Source of the DNA: Agapetus fuscipes
Taxonomy: Eukaryota; Arthropoda; Insecta; Trichoptera; Glossosomatidae
Direction: 5' to 3'
Length of the DNA stretch: 64,000 nucleotides
Assembly: GCA_951799405.1 (NCBI GenBank)
Contig: OX637363.1
Span: forward strand, 3,348,001-3,412,000
In this document: positions 50,533-59,808 of the stretch, piece after piece
Position numbering within the stretch: position 1 is the first letter of the stretch
Layout of the letters: every line of letters begins with the position of its first letter
The notes under the pieces: generated by a model
Seen by the model: the letters and a program-made list of their open reading frames with translations, nothing else
What the model was told of the DNA's origin: nothing
Database searches by the model: none
Made by a program: the position numbers and the translations under genes

Positions 50533-53500
50533 CTAAAACACACAAACTCAATTTAATACAGATTGGTTATTTTTTTTATTACCTTCAAGTATAATTTCAT
50601 ATTCACAATCCATTGATAATTTAAAGCTGTCATACCTCGAAGGTATGCCGTGATTTGTGACAAGTGTTTTAGAAAAAATCAGTTCATCTTTAGTCGTTGT
50701 GCAGAGAGGGTGTCTCCTGAAGACGTAAGCTACGTCGCTAACGAAACGTCGAGAATAATGTAAGTTATCTTATAACCGTTCGTCTAATATCCAATTAATA
50801 AATTATAACTGTGTAGTTATTATTATTGTAAATATGTCAAACTACGGTAATTCTAATCTAAACCTAACAATTATACAGTGATTAAAAATTAATGAATATA
50901 AATGGTTTTCCATACCTTTTAATGCAGTCATCAATCCATTCCTTGGATTCCTCCTTGATTGGAGACTCCATTTCATCATCACTGTATACTTTGACTTGAT
51001 TGCACATTAAATTCTTCATAGTGTCATCAAATTCATCATCCATTTTAGATTCCAATACTTGGTCATATTTACGTAATTTTGGTTCAGAAATTACATCAAT
51101 GCATTCATCTTTCTTAACTACACTGTTTCTAGATGACAAACTTGCCATTTCATTATTGGCAATCAATGCATGAGCGGAATAAATATCTCTCATATCGCAT
51201 ACTTCATTCTTTTGCATAACATACTCTTTATTGCATTCATTGTATTCTTTTACTGTATCTTTTTTCATTCTTTCGCTTGTTTTCCGTACATCTTCTCGAA
51301 ACATTCTATCATCAGTCATTTTATAGTATTTATTCCTCTTGCTTCTTTCATGATTTTTCTTCACCGCATTCCTTCCAGAAAAGCAACATTCCCCGTTTCT
51401 CTCACCCACTTTAATTTTACCTTTTTCCGATACACACGCATCATTTTCTTTGCTAGATTTCTTCCTTGAAACAATTCCATCATCACTATTATCTCTTTTG
51501 TTTACTAAATAACTTCCACCATTTCTTCCACTTTCTTTCATGTTATCTTTTACTGGTACAAAGCCATTATTCTTATTAACATATTCATTAGTCTTGTTTC
51601 GTTTGGTTACATACTTCTCATTCATATTGTCTCTTCGCAACATATTTCTATCACCATTTACTTTCATTTTATCTCTTTCAAAGATGGAATTTTCATAATT
51701 TGCTGCATGATTATTCTCTGATCTTCTATCTCCAGCTTTTCTTGAATCCGACCATTGTGAAGGCAGATGCTCAGTGCTACCATAACCAGGTAATGCCCTC
51801 CTACTTTCATTGTATCTTCTCTCGGTAAACATGTTGCGATTGTGTTGATTGAATAAAGCATCTTTTGTGTTGCCAGATTGAGAATTATTACCGACTGATG
51901 TGAACTCTTTTTTGAAATTGACAGAATGCGGCACAGAGGTTTTGTTTTCATTCCCTCGACGGAAAATTAGATTGTCCAAGCTAGAATAAGAAAAAAATTA
52001 AATGGACTTCATTTATTCAAAATTTCCCTCGGCTGGTTGACATCATAGATTAAATAAAATAAATTAGGCAGATTTATTCGGTGAGCGCTGTTTTTGTGTA
52101 TCACATCTCAAGAGCCCTCTGCGAGCTTGGTCTTCGCTGTAAAAAGCGCCAATTCTCAAGCAAGACCCAGTTGTTGTTAGGCTGGATGTACCTTTTGATG
52201 ACCAGTCTTTGGTAAAGGTTTACGAATTTTTCAACCCAGCGAAGAGAAAATTTGAAAATATAAATGGTGTATTTTTTGTGCTCCGCCGGGATTCAAAACC
52301 ACAACCTTCCATTTACGAGTCCGAAGTGTTACCACTGGACTACGGACTGGTTATTTTTACCAAGTCAGATTGTTACCTATTTACCAAAAGTGTAAAACAT
52401 TGTGTAAATTTCCCTTGATTGTGTAAATAGAAAAATGTATGAAAAGTAAGCCATTCAATAGGTGTTGTTGTATTTGCAATATATTTCTCTGTTAACTTGA
52501 TTCCTTGACTTATAGGTAGGGACTGGAAAATTTCGCGATTGCGATAAAACGAATTTATTCGCGAATTTTGATGTTTTTACGCGAATAACGCGAAATTTCA
52601 GGTTTTACGTAAATATCGCGAATTTTCGTACTTTTGGTAGAAATTGTGCGAATTAAGTTGTCATGTATCGCTTTTGCAACGCAACGATTTTGTGGGAAAG
52701 AAAAAAATCCTGCGAAAACCCTTTGCAAGGTGCAAAGCACAGAAAAATTGGTCTCTTTCAACGTTTAAACACGCTAGAACGCTAGACGCGGGGTTCGATC
52801 CCCACCTGGGTCATTTGACCATAAATTTGACCCTGGTTCAACAGATGTAATTGGGTAATTAAAAATGAATAATTCATTAAAATAAACAATAATGAATTAT
52901 TAATTAATGATATTAATAACTGTATCTGGCCAGGCAGAGTAGTTGGTGAATTTCATTCCTATTCACAAATCTATTTTATTAAAAAAAAATAATGATAAGC
53001 AGAACTGTCCTGGATCATCCAAGCAGACTTGAATCGTGACATCAATGAAGGAAAATACTTCAAGGAGTGAAGCTGTTGCTGGATTAGCCAAGAGCACAAC
53101 TTGAAGCTTTCATAAAAGCCAACATCCCTTGAAAAATGAGATAACCCTCATCTAGAGACTAAATGCACAAAAATTGAATATTTTAAAAGGATATTTGCAG
53201 GGTATTCGGAGTGTCATTGAAATATTAATACTTTTTTCAATCAATGGTTTTTTGTAAAAAAAGATTATTTAAATAAAAAAAAATTTTTTTTTAAGAAACT
53301 AAAATTAAAAAACATTGTTTTGTACCACTTGAGTATTTTTTATTGCAAAAACGTTTTCGGTGGGTACTTCCACCATCTTCGGTTGCAGATACTCGTATTG
53401 ATTCAGATTTTGTTTATTCATTATTTTTGAAGGTGCATTTTGTTGTTTATATAATAAATTGTAAATATTAGTAATATATTTTGTTTTGCAATTATATAAA

Positions 53501-55591
53501 CCTTTATTTTGATCTAATCAACCCTAAAAATTACACCGAATCTCCCCGTTTATCATGAAAAATAACGCGAATTTCCCTGTTTTTGATCAAAAATAACGCG
53601 AATTTCACAAAAAAATAACGCGAATTTCCTAAAAAATAACACCACTATTTTCCAGTCCCTACTTATAGGTTGATATGAGGCTGACCACCCATAATGTAAA
53701 AAATGGTTCACTTTGCCAATGTCACCCCTGTGTCAGGAATGGTCCGCAAAAGTTGTAGGGTTTATGTTCATTTGAGGTTTGGATTTTATTTGTAGCCTTA
53801 ACTACATGTGTTTGTGGGCATGCATTTGATATGAGCTTTAAATGTTGCTATTTCTTTGTAACTTAGATTATAGATTATAGTGGAGTTTACAAGATATTTT
53901 ATACTCGGGGTACAGGTTAGAGTTGCAGCTAGTACTCGCTAGTACTAAGCACACATGCAGCATGTGTAAGGCGAACTTAAGATGTGTTTGCTTGTGGACT
54001 TGCAACTTAAGATTATAGACAGATCATCATCATCTTCTTAAGGCAGTGCCTTGTTACCTTACCGGCCACCAAAAGCTCATCCAGCCTTACAACAAATGGG
54101 TATTGCTTGAGGATCGGCACTTTCCATAGGGATGACCAAGCTCGCAGAGGGCTTTTGAAGTGTGATTCACACAAAAACAGCGCTCACCAAATAAATCATC
54201 CTAATAATAATAATATTAGGATGATTTACGAGTCGGAAGTGTTTACCACTAGACTACGGACCGGTCGTATAGGAGGCAAAATTTGTGAGCCGCTACAAAG
54301 CCTGGAAGCGTGAAGTTTTTAAGCGACAATGAAAAATAAGTAACCGTAAACTTACACCATCTTGAGATCTTGTATGGTTCTATCTTTTCTGGAGAGTTCC
54401 AATTTTGTTGTCTTATAAAGAGATGAAATGTTGGTCAATAGCTTTTCCTTTAGCTTCTCTTTGACAGGCAGTTGCTGGAAAATATAAAGAAAGGAAGTGT
54501 AGGTACAACAAATGAATTGAAAGTAGAAAAACTAGTTTTTTTTAATTACACCGAGAAATTTAGGGAAGGGCAAATGACAGATGACAAAAATAATAGGCTA
54601 ACCAATCTATAATCTAAGCTACAAAGATATGTTAACATTTAAGGCTCATATAAAATGCATGCCCACAGACAGGCACATGTAGGTTCCCGCCTACACATTC
54701 TGCATGTGTGCATACAAATAAACAAAACTCACATGAACATAAACCTTGCAACTCTTGCCGCCTTTCCATGAAACTGCGGTGACATTGGCAAAATTGAACC
54801 AATTTTTACAGCACGGGGGGCATCAGTCGAGGAGCAATACCTCAAGTTATTGGATGTCAAGTACTCTAATACATAGAGCTGTGATGTATGCCTGCTGAGA
54901 AAAAATCTAATTTTGAATTTTGTGCAGAGTTGATTCGCCTTGCTACTTTTTTTTTTTAAAGTGATTTGTGAAGAGGAATGCAATTCACCAACCTATTCTG
55001 CCTGGCCAGAAACAGGTATTAATATCATCAATTAATAATTAATTATTGTTTATTTCAATGAATTATAATTAAATAATTAACCAATAACATCTGTTGAACC
55101 AGGGTCAAAAGATATGGTCAAATGACCCAAGCGGGGATCGAACCAACGTTTTTCGATTCCAAATACGTTAGAAAGATCAGCCCGCTTGGCCCCCTCGGCC
55201 ATAACACCCACAATTTGTAAGTAGGTAATATACTTATATTAGTTAGCAAATTAGATTAAAGATGTCAATACCTCTAACAATGCATTATGTTCCATCATCA
55301 AGACGCGGAGTTCTTCAGACAGTACATTATTTTCTTCAGTCAACTATAAGCAAAAAAAGTACAAAATTTTAGGTTAGGTTGGGTTGGTAAATTTTAAATA
55401 TGAACTGAATCAAAATCTAGAGCAGAAATCACTCCCAATAATACAATATACATTTATTGATCTTGATATTAAGTTGTTTGATCAATAATTACACGCAAAT
55501 GTAACTAAATTGATAAAAGAAAAAAACTCACAGCTGCCATTTCCTTTCCAAAATCAAACTCTTCCAAATCTTGGTAAACTTCGCCCGACAT
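47997..55591 (-). CDS. FLASH/CASP8AP2-like protein, long paralogue (five exons, 1,283 aa)
   Basis: FLASH works in histone locus bodies; its N-terminal coiled coil binds Lsm11 of the U7 snRNP and recruits the cleavage complex for histone pre-mRNA 3' ends. Exons on the minus strand: 55591-55532, 55343-55272, 54474-54356, 51980-50916, 50532-47997; all GT-AG, phases 0, 0, 2, 2, total 3,852 nt including TAA. The protein starts MSGEVYQDLEEFDFGKEMAA, then LTEENNVLSEELRVLMMEH, then LLTNISSLYKTTKLELSRKD. The NISxLxKTxxxEIxRKD block is the FLASH signature known to me from the human protein. The remainder is charged and disordered: FRRGNENKT, SEVEDGELASESEEEE, an RSKSRE-type repeat region (about residues 640-740), and TP-rich NTPERNEAVRLF / HTPKQRISRV / KTPEESF (about 910-970). 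It ends GNTIHFVRRRRVAIIKKA. Assignment rests mainly on the N-terminus. Confidence 0.75.
50690..50875. repeat. dispersed repeat G in FLASH-like intron 4
   Basis: gtctcctgaagacgtaagct, acgaaacgtcgagaataat and cgttcgtctaatatccaat; inverted relative to 34455-34640. Confidence 0.6.
50916..51980 (-). CDS. FLASH-like long gene, exon 4 (charged disordered region)
   Basis: Acceptor ttattctag|cttgga, donor aaaag|gtatgg, phase 2-2. Encodes LDNLIFRRGNENKTSV through EESKEWIDDCIKR; Lys/Asn/Glu-rich with no domain. Confidence 0.85.
52062..52358 (-). repeat. SINE family A
   Basis: Near full-length minus copy (gtgagcgctgtttttgtgta to actacggactggtt). Confidence 0.85.
52518..53661. mobile_element. hAT-type element with internal GCGAATT-rich blocks and a nested SINE D
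   Basis: Ends TAGGGACTGGAAAAT in inverted orientation, flanked by CTTATAGG (52510-52517 and 53662-53669). Near each end there are several gcgaattt / aataacgcgaa units. A SINE-D copy sits inside. No transposase ORF is left. Confidence 0.88.
52750..52995 (+). repeat. SINE family D, opposite orientation
   Basis: gctagacgcggggttcgatc, cctggttcaacagatgta and tctggccaggcagagtagtt, matching 54950-55212 inverted. Nested in the hAT element. Confidence 0.7.
54060..54275. repeat. rearranged SINE family A
   Basis: The 3' part on plus (54060-54225, catccagccttacaacaa... aataaatcatcctaat) is followed by a minus-strand head (tactagac-type, actagactacggaccggtc) at 54226-54275, a head-to-tail rearrangement. 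Confidence 0.65.
54356..54474 (-). CDS. FLASH-like long gene, exon 3
   Basis: 119 nt, phase 0 in and 2 out; acceptor attttccag|caactg, donor atggt|gtaagt. Encodes QLPVKEKLKEKLL then TNISSLYKTTKLELSRKD. Same length and phases as exon 3 of the paralogue. Confidence 0.85.
54606..54820 (-). repeat. family-C repeat, diverged subtype
   Basis: Shares the cacattctgcatgtgtgcat middle with 37815-38070. Confidence 0.75.
54950..55212 (-). repeat. SINE family D
   Basis: Minus strand begins atggccgagggggccaagcg, with ggttcgatccccgctt, then the cctggttcaacagatgt body. Confidence 0.75.
55272..55343 (-). CDS. FLASH-like long gene, exon 2
   Basis: 72 nt, phase 0-0; acceptor gcttatag|ttgact, donor ttagag|gtattg. 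Encodes LTEENNVLSEELRVLMMEH NALLE, heptad pattern. Same length and phase as exon 2 of the plus-strand paralogue. Confidence 0.85.
55532..55591 (-). CDS. FLASH-like long gene, exon 1
   Basis: ATG at 55591; donor gcagct|gtgagt, phase 0. Encodes MSGEVYQDLEEFDFGKEMAA. The start is supported by matching position and context in the divergent paralogue. Confidence 0.8.
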
Positions 55592-55952
55592 CTTTGCAGT
55601 ATTTTTGTTACAATATTCACAAACAAATATCTTATTCTATAATAAATACGTAATATCAACTCATGAAAAATATAAATAATGAAAATAATAATTTTAGTAC
55701 GTCATTGAAAGTGATGTGACATATAAAAATGCTACAATCCCGCTAAAAATGTAAACGTCAAATTTAAATGAAAAAAAACCTAATGTTTTCTTTTTTTGTA
55801 CCTGCGGGAAAAGTGTCGATGGTGTCCGACGGAATTGAAATTAATAAGATGGTATCACTGGTTGAGTAGAGAAATTGCGTTTGACGTTTCTTTGGTTTGT
55901 TGTGTTCTAAAAAACAAAATTGTTGATTTTTCATAATTGATTCGAATTTAAC
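55592..55952. promoter_or_regulatory. likely bidirectional promoter between FLASH-like paralogues
   Basis: 361 bp separate the two ATGs. The sequence is AT-rich without an obvious TATA box. It must hold both 5' UTRs and core promoters unless upstream non-coding exons exist. Confidence 0.6.
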
Positions 55953-56033
55953 ATGTCTTCAAGAAATAAGGAGCGTGATGGGGGTATTTACGACGATCTG
56001 AAAACGTTTGATTTCAGTAAAGAGCTGCAGAAT
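55953..56033 (+). CDS. short FLASH-like gene, exon 1
   Basis: ATG in aacatgtct; ends gcagaat|gtgatt, phase 0. Encodes MSSRNKERDGGIYDDLKTF then DFSKELQN. The Y-x-D-L-x-x-F-D-F-x-K-E core aligns with exon 1 of the long gene. Confidence 0.8.
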
Positions 56034-58638
56034 GTGATTATTTTTACTTTATAAAAAACATAACCTCCATGTCGACTAGATTTTCTTTTATTTATTTTTT
56101 TCGTTTGTTTCAGCTGAAAGATGACAACAAATCTCTAAAATCAAAGCTGAAGGAGCTGAAGGAACAAAACCTTCGCCTGATACAAGTAAGTGTGTCATAA
56201 TTATTGTGTATACAGGCTTATCAAAATGTTACCTTAACTGTAATTGTAACTCTGTCGCCATTCCGCTAGGGGTAGCCAGAGCCTCTGCAGAGCTGCCTCC
56301 ATTTCTTGCTATCCTTACATACCTCTTTCAGTTCATTCATATCCATCACCTTTTTCATGCATATTCTTCTTTTACGCTCACTTCATAGGTATATCCCATT
56401 CTTTCACAATCTCCTCAATCTGATCATTCCATACTTTTGGCAAGAGTTAAAGGGAAGATGTCAAGAGAGTCAAAGATGTCAAAGAGGAAGTTGTGAAGTC
56501 AGGACACATAGTTGCTGCGGCGATTGCGAAGTGATGTTTTTTCCCAAAAATTTGCCAAATCAAAGCAAAAGTCAATGCTAGATTTTCTTGTCTCAAAGTG
56601 AATTTTTTGTTTTGAATGACGATCGAAGATTGCTTACTTAAATAAATAAAACACAAAAAAATCCCAATTTTTTATTTTTTACCTCCATAGACTTTGTCCC
56701 ATAGATACTATAATCTGAGCAGCCCGTTATTTCGAACCCTCCTTTGTTTTCGGATTAAAGAGGCTATGCTGTATTTTTAAATTCTTTTGTATCTTTCAGA
56801 GATCCCGTGCCGTGGAAGAACAGAATCTAAATTTACAGAATAACATATCATCCCTGTTCAAGACGGCAACTGCGGAAATCGACAGGAAAAATAGAATGAT
56901 TAAGGAATTGCAAGAACAGTAAGTATTTAAAATTTTGAATACCATATCCTGGACTCTGATTTAGTTAGATTTCATGCAAGTTAGAGCCCGTTCCCACTTG
57001 TCGGGTGTCGGATCCGTATATTAATTGGAGGTTCCAGTGGCAGAACATTAAGTATGGAGCTATTCACACTTATCGGAAACCGATTTTGTCCGAAATGTTC
57101 TGCAACTGGAACCTCCGATGAATATACAGATTCGACACCTGACAAGTGGGAACGGGCTCTTAGTGTCAACATGACAATTCATGGAGGCGCATTGTTTACA
57201 CATAGAAGTCATAAATGCCTAAGACCTTCATTAACTTTTTCGCTTTTGAAAATTCTGGCTATATGAATGCAGTACAGTATACTTTTTTAAGTACAATTTG
57301 TATTAAACTTATTGATTTCCTACCTTCATTGATCGACGACACTTAAAACTATGTGAACAGTCACATGTATTAGTTATTCAAGAACAAAAATCACATGGGT
57401 GTCGCACACACTTCCACTAGCAGACTTTTGAATTCTTAAACAATTTCAGAGATAAGTTCAAAATTGGATGATGTCTATGATTGACAGCCGCACTGTATGC
57501 AAGTTTACACTTGACGACTACGTGTGTCACCCGCAGTTGAAGGGTTAAGGCCTGATATTTTCAATGTTAGCACATGTGACTTTAAACTGACAAAAAAAAA
57601 CTACCCATACAATTGACATAAGTGCGTCCTTTTTATTCAGTGTAAAGTCGCTATGCTCACGATGAAAATACTGGGCCTTACCGGATGTAGAGTTGAGTAG
57701 AGTAGCAAGCAAGTTGGGTGTAAAGCAATGCTCCTAGTAGTTGGAGCTGTAGCAACCTCATCATCATCATCGGCACGACAACCCGGGGTGGGTCTTGGCC
57801 TCCCTCAGCAACCGCCGCCAGCGCTGTCTATCCAGAACGCCTCTTCCAACTCATGCTGCGATTTTGCCACAATGTCTAGATCATGGATCTCCAAACTACG
57901 GCCCGCGGGCCGCATTTGGCCCGCGAAAGGATTTGGTACGGCCCATAGACGCCAAAGAAAAGCGTGAACTAGCAATGTACTTACTTTAATTTTAATTTAT
58001 TTGTAAAAATAGACTGGAAATGCTTAAAAACACTGTTTCCAAGTGTCCAATTTTCAAAATTCTCCACCCAGGGGGACAAGTCACCCAGCCCTGTTGGCCC
58101 GTCATACCACCTCGAAATTTCGATACGGCCCTTGTGTAAAATAGTTTGGAGATCCCTGGTCTAGATCATCGACATATCCCAAGATCTGCACTGGGCTGGT
58201 AAAATATAGTGCCATTTGTTTGAATCCTAGATTCTCTTATGACCTTTTCTAGGGCAATGTTAAATATGAGCATGCCAGTGCGTCTCCTTGTCTAAGACCG
58301 TTGTCTGTTGTGAATGAGTTTAGAGGTCGTTCTGTATCTTTACACGACTCTGTACACAGCGCATGGTGAGCATCGTCAATTCAACCAGCTTTGTAGGTAT
58401 ACCAAGCTCCCTCATAGCTGAGTATAGTTGTTTTCTGTCAATGCTGCTTTGAAGTCTACAAACAAGTGGCGACCTCAGCAACAGCTATATCAACAGATTA
58501 TTCTTCCCACATGCACACATGGCTTACTGGTTCCATTAATATTTGTATCTTACTTCCAGGGTTGACAGCATGAAAATGAAGCGAATGCCTCGAACAAATC
58601 CCGCCACTGAAGGTTCACAAAATGAAGGCTCAACTTGA
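55953..58638 (+). CDS. short FLASH-like paralogue (four exons, 116 aa)
   Basis: Exons 55953-56033, 56114-56185, 56800-56918 and 58560-58638 join to a 351-nt frame. Donors are aat|gtgatt, caa|gtaagt and aaca|gtaagt; acceptors tttcag|ctgaaa, tttcag|agatcc and ttccag|ggttga. The protein reads MSSRNKERDGGIYDDLKTF, KELQNLKDDNKSLKSKLKE, then EEQNLNLQNNISSLFKTAT and AEIDRKNRMIKELQEQVDS, ending PRTNPATEGSQNEGST. It is essentially the FLASH N-terminal coiled coil alone, and closer to the human motif than the long paralogue is. It might dimerise with the long protein or compete for its partners (inference). The first donor, gtgatt, is weak. The last intron holds several MITEs. Confidence 0.75.
56114..56185 (+). 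CDS. short FLASH-like gene, exon 2
   Basis: 72 nt, phase 0-0, encoding LKDDNKSLKSKLKELKEQ then NLRLIQ. Confidence 0.85.
56250..56450 (-). pseudogene. RTE-like LINE debris in short FLASH-like intron
   Basis: ggggtagccagagcctctgc, ctcctttcttgctatcctta-like text matches 15590-15700 and the 63.2-kb LINE. Very short and degenerate. Confidence 0.5.
56800..56918 (+). CDS. short FLASH-like gene, exon 3
   Basis: 119 nt, phase 0 in and 2 out, encoding RSRAVEEQNLNLQNNIS then SLFKTATAEIDRKNRMIK. Confidence 0.88.
56984..57159. mobile_element. Harbinger-type MITE
   Basis: 176 bp with inverted ends GAGCCCGTTCCCACTTGTC and matching right arm, flanked by TTA (56981-56983, 57160-57162). Confidence 0.88.
57358..57548 (+). 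repeat. dispersed repeat H (TTAA-bordered)
   Basis: Third copy; cgcagttgaaggg|TTAA end at 57541-57548. Confidence 0.55.
57548..57678. mobile_element. short MITE with TA flanks
   Basis: AGGCC..gatattttcaatgtt at the left and aaaatactgggcct at the right are imperfect inverted ends; TA on each side (57546-57547, 57679-57680). A related end occurs at 46308-46340. Confidence 0.6.
57770..58530 (-). pseudogene. LINE RT debris with a nested hAT MITE
   Basis: 57770-57881 and 58159-58530 hold minus-strand RT-like text (cgtctccttgtctaagaccg encodes the L-x-Q-G-D motif side). Only fragments remain. Confidence 0.55.
57882..58158. mobile_element. hAT-type MITE
   Basis: Ends CATGGATCTCCAAACTA and tagtttggagatccctg, flanked by GTCTAGAT (57874-57881, 58159-58166). 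Contains the common hAT end block ggcccgcgggccgcatttgg. Confidence 0.92.
58560..58638 (+). CDS. short FLASH-like gene, exon 4 (terminal)
   Basis: Acceptor tacttccag|ggttga; encodes VDSMKMKRMPRTNPATEG and SQNEGST, then TGA. Short hydrophilic tail; a poly(A) signal is not clear (atataataag at about 58700). Confidence 0.8.
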
Positions 58639-58779
58639 ATATATAAGAACTTCTGTTAATCTTGATTCATTCAATTGTATGTAATAATTTTAAATGTAAA
58701 ATATAATAAGTACCTTCTCTATATTTTGTTGTGTTTTTGAAATGTCAATTGTGTCATTGTAGTTTTACTATCATCCTCC

Positions 58780-58875
58780 TTGGCTGGAAGTCTCAGCACC
58801 ACAGTAATTCTTACCCACTAATATTATCAATATTCGGTAGGTAAGAATTACCGTGGGGATGAGACTTCCAGCCCT
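58780..58875. mobile_element. foldback MITE F, internally deleted
   Basis: ggctggaagtctcagcacca and the complementary right arm face each other with only a short loop. Confidence 0.7.
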
Positions 58876-59007
58876 GGGGTCAAAAACCATTTCGGATAAG
58901 TAAGAATCAAATCCATTTAGTTCTTCATTAAGTCCAGCAACAATTTTGAGGGGCGAAAGTCCTAGGAATTTCTATCTAAAGAGTTCAAAGTTAAAACCAC
59001 AAATCAG

Positions 59008-59603
59008 TCTCAGGTTGGTTTGAAGCTTTTGGTAATGCCACCCCTGTTTCAGAGAAAGGCGGCAGGAGTTACAAGGTTTATGTTCCTGTGAAGTTTTGTT
59101 TATTTGTCTTCACACATGCACAATGTGTGGGCGCGGACCTACATGTGCCTGTCTGTGGACATGCATTTAATACGAGCCTTACATGCTAACACATCTTTCT
59201 TCTTCTTCTTTTTGTGTCACTTCTAATGAAGATCCGCGATCATCATGGTTATTTTGACTTTGGATGCTGCGGCTCGAAACAGGGACTTGGTGCTTCTGTA
59301 GAACCACTGTCGCAGGTTTTCAGCCACAATGTCCTTCGGTGTCCCTGAGATCTTCTCCCCTCAATCTTACCCTGTATGATAAGATGAAGGAGACGGTACT
59401 TCTCATTTCTCAAAATGTGACCGAAGTACACCAGTTTTCTCTGTTTATTAGTTGCCAGAAGCTCCTTTGTAGTGCGCATTCGTTGGAGGTCTTCTTCATT
59501 GTTGACTCGGTCACGCCACGAGAACCGAAGCATTTTTCGGTAGAGACCACAGTATGGTAGAGACATCTTTGCAGCTTAGATTATAGATAGATTATAGTTG
59601 GTG
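59008..59603 (+). repeat. family-C repeat split by a LINE fragment
   Basis: 59008-59203 and 59560-59603; ACATCTTT occurs on both sides of the insert, a likely target duplication. Confidence 0.75.
59204..59567 (-). pseudogene. LINE RT C-terminal fragment
   Basis: The minus frame reads WRDRVNNEEDLQRMRTTKE and KQRKLVYFGHILRNEKYRL, the RT C-terminus of an RTE-like LINE; tail ttcttcttcttctttt at its 3' side. Confidence 0.8.
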
Positions 59604-59643
59604 TTGGGGTTAAATTGAAACATTTGTTGTGTGGGCAATGTGT

Positions 59644-59808
59644 TTATTTCTCGGGCAGCCATATCTGCAGGTCGGCCTGCAGCTCCTCCCTCATGGCGTC
59701 CATCAGCTCCTGGTCATCGGCCTCTGGCAGCCGCCTCTCCACGGCTCGGGCGGCCTTGCTGTATCTGGCAACACTGCCGACGCACGCGCGCATGTCACCA
59801 ATACTAGT
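59644..59808 (-). CDS. unrecognised gene, last exon
   Basis: 165 nt; acceptor gttcacag|actagt; stop TAA. Encodes TSIGDMRACVGSVARYSKA and a helix, ending IWLPEK. Confidence 0.78.
   Translation of the reverse strand, partial: TSIGDMRACVGSVARYSKAARAVERRLPEADDQELMDAMREELQADLQIWLPEK

Larger units (their letters stand above)
52500..53885 (+). repeat. family-C repeat split by a hAT element
   Basis: 5' end at 52500-52517 (ttccttgacttatagg), resumed at 53662 to a gattatagattat tail. Deleting 52518-53661 plus one CTTATAGG restores a continuous element. Confidence 0.85.

Noticed and set aside
55953..58638. Short FLASH-like gene as a pseudogene
   Set aside because: All four exons keep frame, phases and splice sites, and the last exon ends in a proper stop; nothing shows decay, though expression is unproven.
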